A stretch of 64,000 bases of DNA from Pedobacter sp. PACM 27299 (GTDB taxonomy: Bacteria > Bacteroidota > Bacteroidia > Sphingobacteriales > Sphingobacteriaceae). Shown here piece after piece: positions 16,152 to 24,166 of this stretch; positions within the stretch are counted from its first letter, which is position 1, and each line of letters begins with the position of its first letter. The DNA lies in NCBI RefSeq assembly GCF_001412655.1, contig NZ_CP012996.1:248001-312000 (forward strand), read 5' to 3'. The notes beneath the pieces were generated by a model, which saw only the letters and a program-made list of their open reading frames with translations, was not told where the DNA came from and made no database searches. The translations under genes were made by a program, and so were the position numbers.

Positions 16152-19067
16152 ATGAAGGCGTTTTTAAAAGAAGTTGCAGAAGATTTAGTAAAAAGGTTGG
16201 GTTCGGATCTGCACCATGCCGCAGTTGTTTTTAACAATAAAAGGCCGGTGCCCTATCTGCAGAACCATTTGGCAGATACGCTGAGGAAACCCTTCTGGGC
16301 ACCTTCCTTTTTTACCATTCAGGAGTTTTTTGCGCTGTCTACTCATTTGCAGGTAGCCGATGGTTTCAATCAGTTTTTTACCCTGTTAAAAGAATACAAT
16401 AAACTCATTATTGAAGAAGGAGGAAAATCGCTCAATCCAGATGTTTTCTATCCAATTGCCCGTATTATTCTCAGCGATTTTTCTCAAATAGATAACGATC
16501 TGGTCAATGCAGATCAGCTTTTTCAGGAGCTGGAAGATATTGCGGTGATTGAAAAGGATTTTCAGCACCTGACGGCGGAACAGCAGCTGTTTTTAGAGCA
16601 GTTTTGGTCTTCTTTTTCAGCTGGGAAACAACAATACCATCAGGAACAGTTTATCCGCATGTGGAGACGAATGCCTAAATTATACCGTGGATTTCATGCG
16701 GCTTTAAGGGAAAAAGGGTACACCACCATGGCTTATATTTATCGTCAGTTGGCAGAAGGAAAAGCAGATAAACCGGAATTTATTGATGATTTTAAGAATG
16801 GAAAGATTGTTTTTGCGGGATTTAATGCCCTTAGTAATGCGGAAGCGGTAATTTTCAAGCAATGGAATAAAGATGAAAAGGCTTTATTCTATTTTGATGT
16901 CGATAAATACTATATGGAGGATGAGACTCAGGAAGCAGGTTTGTTCCTGAGAAAAAATATACAGCGACTCGGGCTGCCGAATGCTTTAGGTGAAGCAAGG
17001 GATCTGATTCGCGGACAGCAAAAAGAAATTAATGTTTACAAAACACAGGGACAAACAGCACAGGCAAAGATTCTTCACCAGGAATTGTTACAGGATTATC
17101 CACTATTGGATGTAGCTGATAATGCCGGGAAAATCGCACTGATTCTTGCTGATGAAAGCTTATTGTTACCCGTTTTGCAAACAATTCCCACCAAATATCA
17201 GCATGCAGGAGGTATTTCGAATATCGAATTGAACGTGACAATGGGGTATCCCTTATTAGCGACTTCCATTTTTGGATTGGCAGATTTATGGCTGAGTGTT
17301 CAGGCACAGCTGATTGATGGAAAGAAAGACACCATTTATTACAGAGAAGTAGAAGCCTTCCTATCTCATCCTTTAACGGGCGTGTTGCCTATTGACAGAG
17401 ATGCGGTACAGCAGGAAATCCTAAAAGCCCAACTGATTGATGTTCCGATAAAAACTTTGCATAAAGATCCTTTATCCATCTTGTTTTTTAGCAAAGTAGA
17501 TGCTGGATTAATTGCCATCGAACATTTGCAGCAGGTCTTCAAACTGATACTGGAAAGACAACTGGAAGAAAAGACTTTAAAGCAAACGGAAGCCGATTTA
17601 TTTGGCGCTACGCTGAAAGAACTCAACAGATTACATGATACTTTAGCAGATTATGCGGCACATCTGCCACTTTCTTTTGTACTTTCTTTGATGCAAAAGG
17701 CAGTGCAGGGAATTGCAGTTCCTTTAAGCGGGGAGCCATTGCAAGGTGTTCAGGTGATGGGATTACTGGAAAGCAGGAGTCTGGATTTTGAGCATGTATA
17801 TGTGCTTGGTGTTACAGAAGGAATTTTGCCACAGATCAATGTTTCGCCAAGTTTTATTCCCGACAGTATCCGCAGGGCCTATGGATTACCGGTGATTGAA
17901 AATCAGGATGCCATTTCTGCCTACATGTTTTACCGCTTATTGCAGCGCTCCAATAAAGTAAGTCTGGTCTATAACGGACAAGCGGATGATAGCAATACCG
18001 GAGAACCTAGCCGCTTTTTAAAGCAGCTGGAATTTGAAAGCGGCTATACTTTTAAATATTTTGACCAGTCGCAATCTCTTGCCATTGAGCCGAAAGTAGA
18101 ATTTGAGATCAAAAAAGAAGGAGAGGTATTGAGGCGTTTATATACTTATCTTGACAATCAGGAAGAAAATCCGGTGAAATTATCTGCTACCAGACTGACT
18201 ACCTACCTCAATTGCCCGCTGCAGTTTTTTTATAAATACATCGCCAAAGTCGAAGAGCCGGAAGAACTTGCCGAAAATATGGAAGCCAACAGCATTGGTT
18301 CTATCTTACACAAGGTGATGGAGCTCTTTTATCAGAAGTTAAAAGGCGAAAGTCCTTATATCACTAAAGAACGTATCGCCGAAAACAGAAAACAGCTCAA
18401 AGAAATGTGCAAGCTCGCTTTTGCGATAGAGATGTTTGATACGGAAGAAATACTACTGGAATATAGCGGGATGCAGCAGGTCATGCTGGCCATTGTTGCC
18501 GAATATGCCAATGTAATTTTGGACCATGACGAACAACAAGCGCCATTTTCAATCGTAGAACTGGAAAATAATAAGGACTACGACAAAGTGACTTTTCCGA
18601 TCCATGTAAAAGGAGAAGAACGAAAGCTGACTTTATTGGGTATTATTGACCGTGTGGATCAGCGAAATGGCGTCACCAGAATTGTCGATTACAAAACAGG
18701 AAGAGACGAAGTCGGCTTTTCTTCTATTGATGAACTATTTGACAGCGAGAGTGGTAAGCAAAATAAAGCCTTGGTGCAGACCTTGTTTTATACTTATGTT
18801 TATGAGCAGACGAGAAAAATTTCTGGGGTAGAGCCCAATCTTTATATTGTACGAAAAATGCGTGATGAAGGTACCCTGTTCTATTTAAAAGAAAACAGAA
18901 AGAGAGTCCTTTTACAGGCAGAGCATCTGGAGGATCTGAAGGGAAATTTCACGCAGTTATTGCGCCAGAAACTGGAAGAATTATTCAATCCAGACCTTCC
19001 TTTTAAGCATACAACCGTTGCAGAAAACTGCACATATTGTCCTTATTTAACGCTTTGTGGAAAATAA
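16152..19067 (+). CDS. addB: PD-(D/E)XK nuclease (AddB-like)
   Basis: A 971-residue partner of the helicase gene immediately upstream. The N-terminal two thirds resemble an inactivated helicase, with no intact Walker A motif (HHAAVVFNNKRP replaces it). The C-terminal RecB-type nuclease is complete: GSILHKVMELFY and RIVDYKTGR. Four cysteines are placed as in AddB iron-sulfur nucleases: Cys688 (LNCPLQFFY) and Cys960, Cys963, Cys969 (CTYCPYLTLC) at the very end, so a [4Fe-4S] cluster is expected. With both nuclease domains intact, the complex should cut both strands, as AddAB does. Confidence 0.9.
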   Translation: MKAFLKEVAEDLVKRLGSDLHHAAVVFNNKRPVPYLQNHLADTLRKPFWAPSFFTIQEFFALSTHLQVADGFNQFFTLLKEYNKLIIEEGGKSLNPDVFYPIARIILSDFSQIDNDLVNADQLFQELEDIAVIEKDFQHLTAEQQLFLEQFWSSFSAGKQQYHQEQFIRMWRRMPKLYRGFHAALREKGYTTMAYIYRQLAEGKADKPEFIDDFKNGKIVFAGFNALSNAEAVIFKQWNKDEKALFYFDVDKYYMEDETQEAGLFLRKNIQRLGLPNALGEARDLIRGQQKEINVYKTQGQTAQAKILHQELLQDYPLLDVADNAGKIALILADESLLLPVLQTIPTKYQHAGGISNIELNVTMGYPLLATSIFGLADLWLSVQAQLIDGKKDTIYYREVEAFLSHPLTGVLPIDRDAVQQEILKAQLIDVPIKTLHKDPLSILFFSKVDAGLIAIEHLQQVFKLILERQLEEKTLKQTEADLFGATLKELNRLHDTLADYAAHLPLSFVLSLMQKAVQGIAVPLSGEPLQGVQVMGLLESRSLDFEHVYVLGVTEGILPQINVSPSFIPDSIRRAYGLPVIENQDAISAYMFYRLLQRSNKVSLVYNGQADDSNTGEPSRFLKQLEFESGYTFKYFDQSQSLAIEPKVEFEIKKEGEVLRRLYTYLDNQEENPVKLSATRLTTYLNCPLQFFYKYIAKVEEPEELAENMEANSIGSILHKVMELFYQKLKGESPYITKERIAENRKQLKEMCKLAFAIEMFDTEEILLEYSGMQQVMLAIVAEYANVILDHDEQQAPFSIVELENNKDYDKVTFPIHVKGEERKLTLLGIIDRVDQRNGVTRIVDYKTGRDEVGFSSIDELFDSESGKQNKALVQTLFYTYVYEQTRKISGVEPNLYIVRKMRDEGTLFYLKENRKRVLLQAEHLEDLKGNFTQLLRQKLEELFNPDLPFKHTTVAENCTYCPYLTLCGK

Positions 19068-19088
19068 TTAAACAAAAAAACAGCGCTT

Positions 19089-19448
19089 ATGTTACTTTCA
19101 GCAGTACCTATTCTGGCTTCTATCCATCAGGTGGAAACCATTGCTTTTTACACTGAAAAAATGGGCTTTACGCTCAATTCTCAATGGGATGGTTACCTGA
19201 TTTTCAGTCGGGAACAAGTGAATATTCACCTCTGGTTTACGGAAGATACGGCCATTCCGAAGCATACGGGCTGTTATATTAATGTAAATAATGTACTGCA
19301 ATTGTATCATGAATATGAGCGTCAAGGCATCATCCATCCGAATGGAAAACTGGCTGAAATGCCCTGGGGAATGCGTCAATTCTCGATTTTGGACAACAAT
19401 GGGAACATTATTCATTTCGGTGAGCCCCTGGAAAATCCCAGCAATTAA
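19089..19448 (+). CDS. VOC (glyoxalase/bleomycin-resistance) family protein
   Basis: A 119-residue cytoplasmic protein with one vicinal-oxygen-chelate fold made of two beta-alpha-beta-beta-beta modules. Seen: SIHQVETIAFYTEKMGF at the start, WDGYLIFSREQVNIHLWF, and the last strand segment QFSILDNNGNIIHFGEP, with a Glu in the usual metal or ligand position at the end. The length and end motif are like bleomycin-binding-type members. A specific substrate cannot be given. It begins 22 bases after addB, so it may be carried on the same transcript. Confidence 0.85.
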   Translation: MLLSAVPILASIHQVETIAFYTEKMGFTLNSQWDGYLIFSREQVNIHLWFTEDTAIPKHTGCYINVNNVLQLYHEYERQGIIHPNGKLAEMPWGMRQFSILDNNGNIIHFGEPLENPSN

Positions 19449-19534
19449 TGCGGAAAACACAGTGTAATTAAAACACTACTTTATAATTAATTTACAATGG
19501 TTATATTTGCCATCAGTTAATATTTGAATATACA

Positions 19535-20521
19535 ATGAGAGAAATTCAATTTAGAGAAGCGTTACGTGAAGCCCTAAGTGAAGAAATGCGTAAAAACGAG
19601 AACATTTTTTTGATGGGTGAAGAAGTAGCGCAATACAATGGTGCTTATAAAGTAAGTCAGGGTATGTTAGACGAGTTTGGCGACAAACGCGTAATTGATA
19701 CTCCTATTGCCGAAATGGGCTTTACCGGTATTGGTATTGGCGCAGCAATGAATGGATTAGTTCCGGTCATAGAATTTATGACTTTCAATTTCTCATTGGT
19801 TGCTATTGATCAGATTATTAACGGTGCAGCCAAAATGCTTTCAATGAGTGGAGGTCAATTCTCTATTCCGATCGTATTCCGTGGCCCAACCGGAAATGCA
19901 GGTCAGCTAGGTGCACAGCACTCTCAAAACTTTGAGAACTGGTTTGCAAACTGCCCGGGTTTAAAAGTAGTAGTTCCATCTACTCCTTACGAAGCTAAAG
20001 GTTTATTAAAACAAGCTATCCTTGATCCAGATCCAGTGATTTTCATGGAATCTGAGGTAATGTATGGCGATAAAGGGGAAGTTCCTGAAGAAGAATATTA
20101 CCTGCCTATCGGTAAAGCTAACATCGTTAAAGAAGGAACTGATGTAACGATTGTTACTTTCGGTAAAATGTTAACCCGTGTAGTAAACCCTGCAGTTGAA
20201 GAACTGACAAAAGAAGGAATCAGTGTAGAAGTAATCGATTTACGTACTGTACGTCCTATTGATTATGCAACGATCATTGAATCTGTTAAGAAAACAAACC
20301 GTTTAGTGGTAGTAGAAGAGGCATGGCCATTGGCTTCAATCTCTTCTGAGATCGCGTTTAATGTTCAAAAGAATGCTTTTGACTATTTAGATGCACCAGT
20401 ATTACGTATCACTTGCGCAGACGTTCCACTTCCTTATGCACCAACTCTAATCGCGGCTAGTTTACCTAACGCTGAAAGAGTAATTAAAGCAGTAAAAGAA
20501 GTATTATACGTAGCAAAATAA
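19535..20521 (+). CDS. pdhB: Pyruvate dehydrogenase E1 component, beta subunit
   Basis: A 328-residue subunit of the pyruvate dehydrogenase E1, which decarboxylates pyruvate with thiamine diphosphate and transfers the acetyl group to E2. The start REIQFREALREALSEEM, the GEEVAQYNGAYKVSQGM cofactor-site segment, and RTVRPIDYATIIESVKKT are typical. The alpha subunit and E2 are not next to it, as is common in this phylum. A TATATTTG box (19502-19509) lies 25 bases before the ATG and a strong terminator follows, so it is transcribed alone. A branched-chain 2-oxoacid dehydrogenase role is possible, but the sequence looks more like PdhB. Confidence 0.93.
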   Translation: MREIQFREALREALSEEMRKNENIFLMGEEVAQYNGAYKVSQGMLDEFGDKRVIDTPIAEMGFTGIGIGAAMNGLVPVIEFMTFNFSLVAIDQIINGAAKMLSMSGGQFSIPIVFRGPTGNAGQLGAQHSQNFENWFANCPGLKVVVPSTPYEAKGLLKQAILDPDPVIFMESEVMYGDKGEVPEEEYYLPIGKANIVKEGTDVTIVTFGKMLTRVVNPAVEELTKEGISVEVIDLRTVRPIDYATIIESVKKTNRLVVVEEAWPLASISSEIAFNVQKNAFDYLDAPVLRITCADVPLPYAPTLIAASLPNAERVIKAVKEVLYVAK

Positions 20522-20547
20522 GTTACAAATTACATCGTTAATATAGG

Positions 20548-20579
20548 ATCCCGTTGGTATGACCAACGGGATTTTTTTT
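20548..20579 (+). terminator. Rho-independent terminator of pdhB
   Basis: ATCCCGTTGGT (20548-20558) and ACCAACGGGAT (20562-20572) form a perfect 11-bp stem with a 3-base loop and a run of eight T. Confidence 0.9.
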
Positions 20580-20624
20580 AACCCATTCTAACCTGTAGCC
20601 AACAATTCATTAACACATTATTTA

Positions 20625-20656
20625 TTTGAGGATATCGATTGTTAGCCTTAATTTTG
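20625..20656 (+). promoter_or_regulatory. Putative tex promoter
   Basis: TTTG (20625-20628), 20 bases, and TAATTTTG (20649-20656), a full TAnnTTTG match, about 38 bases before the tex ATG. Confidence 0.55.
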
Positions 20657-20693
20657 GCGCCAATTGTACGTTAGCCTATCAAAAGATCATTAA

Positions 20694-23006
20694 ATGAGTC
20701 ATCATTCTAAAATAATTGCTACCGAGCTTGGCGTAGCTGAAAAACAGGTTGTTGCAACCATCGAATTGTTAGATGCCGGTGCAACTGTACCATTTATTTC
20801 CCGCTATCGTAAGGAAGTGACCGGAAGTTTAGATGAAGTACAGGTAGCGGCAGTCCGCGATAGATTTCAACAGCTGCGTGAGCTGGACAAACGTAGAGAA
20901 GCCATTCTTAAAGCCTTGACCGCATTGGATAAGCTGAGTCCGGAATTGGAACGTCAGATCAATGAAGCCAGCGATATCACCACAATTGAAGACATTTACC
21001 TTCCTTATAAACCTAAGCGTAAAACGAGAGCTTCTGAAGCTAGAAAGAAAGGTCTGGAGCCATTGGCGCTTACACTGCTGGAACAAGGTAAAGGTGATCC
21101 GGATTCGGAGGCTCAGGCCTTCTTAAACGAGGAACTGGGGGTAAATTCGACAGAGGAAGCCCTGGCAGGTGCAAGAGACATCATTGCAGAAATTGTGAAT
21201 GAGCATGTAGAGCTGAGGACCTCAATGCGTCAGTATTTTCAGCAGAAATCTTCTTTTAAATCTTCTGTAATGAAGGGTAAAGAAGAAGAAGGAATCAAGT
21301 ATAAAGATTATTTCGACTGGGAAGAGCCGCTTAAGGCAGCACCATCACATCGTGTTTTGGCCATGAGAAGAGGAGAAAATGAAGCGATTTTGAAACTGGA
21401 AACGATGCCAGAAGAAGAAGGCGCAATTTCTATCATTGAAGGACAATTTATTAAAGGCAATTCTGCAGCGACGAAACAAGTGAAAATGGCCATCCAGGAT
21501 TCTTATAAGCGTCTTTTGGGGCCGGCTATGGAAACTGAAATCCGATCTTTCTCAAAAGAGAAAGCAGATGCAGAAGCTATCCGCGTGTTTGCAGAAAATG
21601 CCAGACAATTATTATTGGCGGCGCCGATGGGGCAGAAAAACGTGCTGGCAATTGATCCTGGATTCCGTACCGGATGTAAGGTGGTTTGTTTGGACCGACA
21701 AGGAAAACTATTAGAAAATACTGCGATATACCCACATACCGGACAAGGGAATGTGAAAAACGCAGCAGATAAGATGATAGAGCTTTGCAAGAAGTATCAG
21801 GTAGAAGCCATTGCCATTGGTAATGGTACTGCGGGTAGGGAAACAGAGGTGTTTATCCGTGGTTTACAGATTTCTGAGGTGACTATTGTGATGGTCAATG
21901 AAAACGGAGCTTCTATTTATTCCGCTTCAGATGTGGCCCGTGAGGAGTTTCCTACACAGGACATTACCGTTCGTGGAGCAGTTTCTATCGGAAGAAGGCT
22001 GATGGATCCGTTAGCAGAATTGGTGAAAATCGATCCTAAATCTATTGGGGTGGGGCAATACCAGCATGATGTAGACCAGAGTAAATTACAGCAATCGCTG
22101 GATGATACGGTAATGAGTTGTGTGAATGCGGTAGGGGTTGAGTTAAATACAGCCTCTAAACAGGTATTGGCCTATGTTTCTGGTTTAGGTCCGCAATTGG
22201 CACAAAATATTGTGACTTATAGAAATGAAAACGGCGCGTTTAAAAATAGAGATAGCCTGAAAAAAGTCCCTCGTTTAGGTGATAAGGCCTATGAGCAGGC
22301 TGCGGGTTTCTTAAGGATCAGGGATGCAGAGCAGATTTTGGATGCCAGTGGCGTTCACCCGGAGCGTTATGCATTGGTGAATAAGATGGCGAGAGATTTA
22401 AATTGCAGTGTTGCACAGCTGGTAAAAGATGCAGAGTTAAGAAAACAAATCAAACTGCAGCAATATGTAACTGAGGAAATTGGTCTGCCGACTTTAAACG
22501 ACATCATGAATGAATTGGCGAAACCAGGGAGAGATCCAAGGGAACAGTTCGAGGCTTTCAGTTTTACGGATGGTGTGAATGAAATCGCTGATTTAAGAAT
22601 CGGTATGAAACTTCCGGGAATTGTGACCAATATTACCAATTTCGGTGCTTTTGTGGATATAGGCGTTCATCAAGATGGATTGGTGCATACCAGTCAGCTG
22701 GCAGATCGTTTTGTAGCGAACCCTAATGATGTGGTCAAAGTACATCAAAAGGTGGAGGTGACGGTGGTAGAGGTTGATGCGGCAAGAAAACGCATTTCCT
22801 TATCCATGAAATCAGGAGAAGCTAAGCCAAAGGTGAAAGCAGTAGGAAAACCTGAAGAGCGCTCAAAAACTTTCCATAAGCCAGTTAATAAAAATCCTGC
22901 TGGCAATAGGCCAAAACCTATTCAGAAGTCTGAACAAAAAGGGAAGGCTCAGCCAGAAGGTGATTTACAGTTGAAACTGGAAGCTTTGAAAAGCAGGTTT
23001 AAATAA
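20694..23006 (+). CDS. tex: Tex family RNA-binding transcription accessory protein
   Basis: A 770-residue cytoplasmic protein of the Tex/YhgF family, thought to act in transcription elongation or RNA handling. Domains in order: N-terminal helical region with TVPFISRYRKEVTGSLDE, the YqgF-like RNase H fold beginning VLAIDPGFRTGCKV, helix-hairpin-helix pairs (SGLGPQLAQNIVTYRNENGAF) and a C-terminal S1 domain from about residue 640 (GIVTNITNFGAFVDIGVHQDGL). A basic, Pro/Lys-rich tail of about 50 residues follows the S1 domain. It is transcribed alone. Confidence 0.97.
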   Translation: MSHHSKIIATELGVAEKQVVATIELLDAGATVPFISRYRKEVTGSLDEVQVAAVRDRFQQLRELDKRREAILKALTALDKLSPELERQINEASDITTIEDIYLPYKPKRKTRASEARKKGLEPLALTLLEQGKGDPDSEAQAFLNEELGVNSTEEALAGARDIIAEIVNEHVELRTSMRQYFQQKSSFKSSVMKGKEEEGIKYKDYFDWEEPLKAAPSHRVLAMRRGENEAILKLETMPEEEGAISIIEGQFIKGNSAATKQVKMAIQDSYKRLLGPAMETEIRSFSKEKADAEAIRVFAENARQLLLAAPMGQKNVLAIDPGFRTGCKVVCLDRQGKLLENTAIYPHTGQGNVKNAADKMIELCKKYQVEAIAIGNGTAGRETEVFIRGLQISEVTIVMVNENGASIYSASDVAREEFPTQDITVRGAVSIGRRLMDPLAELVKIDPKSIGVGQYQHDVDQSKLQQSLDDTVMSCVNAVGVELNTASKQVLAYVSGLGPQLAQNIVTYRNENGAFKNRDSLKKVPRLGDKAYEQAAGFLRIRDAEQILDASGVHPERYALVNKMARDLNCSVAQLVKDAELRKQIKLQQYVTEEIGLPTLNDIMNELAKPGRDPREQFEAFSFTDGVNEIADLRIGMKLPGIVTNITNFGAFVDIGVHQDGLVHTSQLADRFVANPNDVVKVHQKVEVTVVEVDAARKRISLSMKSGEAKPKVKAVGKPEERSKTFHKPVNKNPAGNRPKPIQKSEQKGKAQPEGDLQLKLEALKSRFK

Positions 23007-23058
23007 ATAAGCCGGGCAATTTTTTTTAAAATGACTCCGCGCAAGAAGACAGATTGAA

Positions 23059-23532
23059 TTACAATTCAATCTGTCTTCTGATACTTTCTTCCAGTGAAAT
23101 CAGTGTTTCTGTGCGTTGAATACCTTCAACCGCTTGTATTTCCTCATTCAGCACATGTCTTAAATGATTCGTATCTCTACAGATAATTTTAGCGAACATA
23201 CTATAAGCGCCGGTCGTATAGTGTAATTCCACCACCTCCTTGATTTTACTCAATTGTGCTACAGCATCTTTATACTGAATTCCTTTTTCGAGATAGATTC
23301 CCAGAAAAGCAGTGATGTCATAACCAGCCTTTTGCGGATCAATCATCAAATGAGAACCTTTGATAATGCCCATTTCCTGTAATTTCTTCATTCGAACATG
23401 GATAGTTCCTCCAGAAACGATCAGATCTTTAGCGATTTCCGTATAAGGTTTCGTCGCATCCTGCATTAACTGTTTCAAAATGTCAATATCCAGGTTATCA
23501 ATTTCTAAATTTTGGCTTTCTTTTTTAAGCAT
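23059..23532 (-). CDS. Lrp/AsnC family transcriptional regulator
   Basis: A 157-residue DNA-binding protein. The N-terminal winged helix-turn-helix spans about residues 14-60 (LDIDILKQLMQDATKPYTEIAKDLIVS, split over two helices), followed by the C-terminal RAM domain (residues 75-150) that binds amino acids and drives multimer formation. Such regulators sense leucine, alanine or similar effectors. It lies divergent to the tRNA-like genes at 23689 with a 156-base gap, so control of that promoter is possible, but no operator was identified. Confidence 0.92.
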   Translation of the reverse strand: MLKKESQNLEIDNLDIDILKQLMQDATKPYTEIAKDLIVSGGTIHVRMKKLQEMGIIKGSHLMIDPQKAGYDITAFLGIYLEKGIQYKDAVAQLSKIKEVVELHYTTGAYSMFAKIICRDTNHLRHVLNEEIQAVEGIQRTETLISLEESIRRQIEL

Positions 23533-23605
23533 GATTTTGATATTTGTTAACGATATTCAAATATAATTATTAATATGGTAATAATAAAATAATATGATTA
23601 AAATA

Positions 23606-23637
23606 TTTGCAACATAATAGGGTTGTTGTTACATTTG
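23606..23637 (+). promoter_or_regulatory. Putative promoter of the tRNA-like pair
   Basis: TTTG (23606-23609), 20 bases, TACATTTG (23630-23637): an excellent Bacteroidota promoter match, 51 bases before the first tRNA-like RNA. No comparable promoter stands before the second copy, so the two are probably one transcript. Confidence 0.55.
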
Positions 23638-23688
23638 TATCAAGCAAGTAACAAAAAATAACAGTTCTTTTAACATTTGCTTATACTC

Positions 23689-23799
23689 TGTAGGGTGGTG
23701 AAACTGGCAGACGCACCTCCTTGTCTCGGTGGTGGAGAATATGGAAAACCCGTAAGGGCTAACTACTCCTTGAAGGTTCGACTCCTTCCCCTACAGCCA
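23689..23799 (+). tRNA. Atypical type II tRNA (GUC anticodon, Leu-like D arm), copy 1
   Basis: 111 nt. Acceptor TGTAGGG (23689-23695) / CCCTACA (23789-23795), discriminator G, encoded CCA (23797-23799). D arm GTG-AAACTGGCAGA-CGC. Anticodon arm CCTCC-TTGTCTC-GGTGG with a central U-U mismatch; the loop places GTC (23723-23725) as anticodon and a U at position 37. T arm GAAGG-TTCGACT-CCTTC. The 39-nt variable arm is closed by GGAG/CTCC (23734-23737, 23766-23769) and holds an inner CCC-GTAA-GGG hairpin. The D arm and long variable arm recall tRNA-Leu, but leucine tRNAs do not read GAC/GAU codons and normally have A73. What amino acid, if any, it carries is unknown. Normal tRNA-Asp has a short variable loop. 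Confidence 0.7.
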
Positions 23800-23802
23800 T
23801 GA

Positions 23803-23874
23803 AGTTTTGAGTGATAAGTTTTTTAATTCTAATATAAGGTGCATTTGGAAATTTACAACTTAACGCTTAAAACT
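23803..23874. repeat. Imperfect inverted repeat between the tRNA-like RNAs
   Basis: AGTTTTGAGTGATAAGTT (23803-23820) pairs with AACTTAACGCTTAAAACT (23857-23874): 18 positions with two G-U pairs and one mismatch. It lies directly between the two RNAs and could be an RNA-processing hairpin in the joint transcript. Confidence 0.6.
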
Positions 23875-23897
23875 CAGAAGATTGTCCTTTAAAATAA

Positions 23898-24040
23898 TGT
23901 TGGGTGGTGAAATTGGCAGACACGCCTCCTTGTCTCGGTGGTGGGGATAAATGGATAAACGTAGTTTATGGGTTGACCACAATTGATTTTGAACTATAGC
24001 TAACTACCCCTTGAAGGTTCGACTCCTTCCCCAACAGCCA
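23898..24040 (+). tRNA. Atypical type II tRNA (GUC anticodon, giant variable arm), copy 2
   Basis: 143 nt, about 55 longer than a usual type II tRNA. Acceptor TGTTGGG (23898-23904) / CCCAACA (24030-24036), discriminator G, encoded CCA (24038-24040). D arm GTG-AAATTGGCAGA-CAC. The anticodon arm is identical to copy 1 (CCTCC-TTGTCTC-GGTGG; GTC at 23932-23934), as is the T arm. The variable arm is 71 nt, closed by GGGG/CCCC (23943-23946, 24007-24010), matching copy 1's GGAG/CTCC by a compensatory change; inside is a hairpin ATAAAC-GTA-GTTTAT. The acceptor also covaries (A to T at position 3, with its partner). Compensatory changes argue against decay. It may be a working tRNA, or a tRNA-shaped regulatory RNA. 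Confidence 0.68.
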
Positions 24041-24071
24041 GTTTTTTTATGAATAATAAGTTAGTTAAAAA

Positions 24072-24103
24072 AAAGTGACCTTGGATGAGGTCACTTTCTT
24101 TTT
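24072..24103 (+). terminator. Terminator of the tRNA-like transcript
   Basis: AAAGTGACCT (24072-24081) and AGGTCACTTT (24088-24097) form a perfect 10-bp stem, followed by CTTTTT. Confidence 0.78.
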
Positions 24104-24116
24104 AGCGTCTTTGCAT

Positions 24117-24149
24117 AAAAAAAGCGGCTGCTTTTTTCAAAACAGCCGC
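24117..24149 (-). terminator. Terminator of the amidohydrolase operon
   Basis: On the minus strand, GCGGCTG (24149-24143) pairs with CAGCCGC (24130-24124), followed by a run of seven T. It lies 18 bases after the stop of the gene ending at 24167. Confidence 0.78.
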
Positions 24150-24166
24150 CAGATATAGCCGAAAGA

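Noticed and set aside
23689-24040. Ordinary tRNA-Asp for the GUC anticodon
   Set aside because: tRNA-Asp has a 4-5 nt variable loop and a clean anticodon stem with purine at 37; both copies have long variable arms and U37, so they are not canonical tRNA-Asp.
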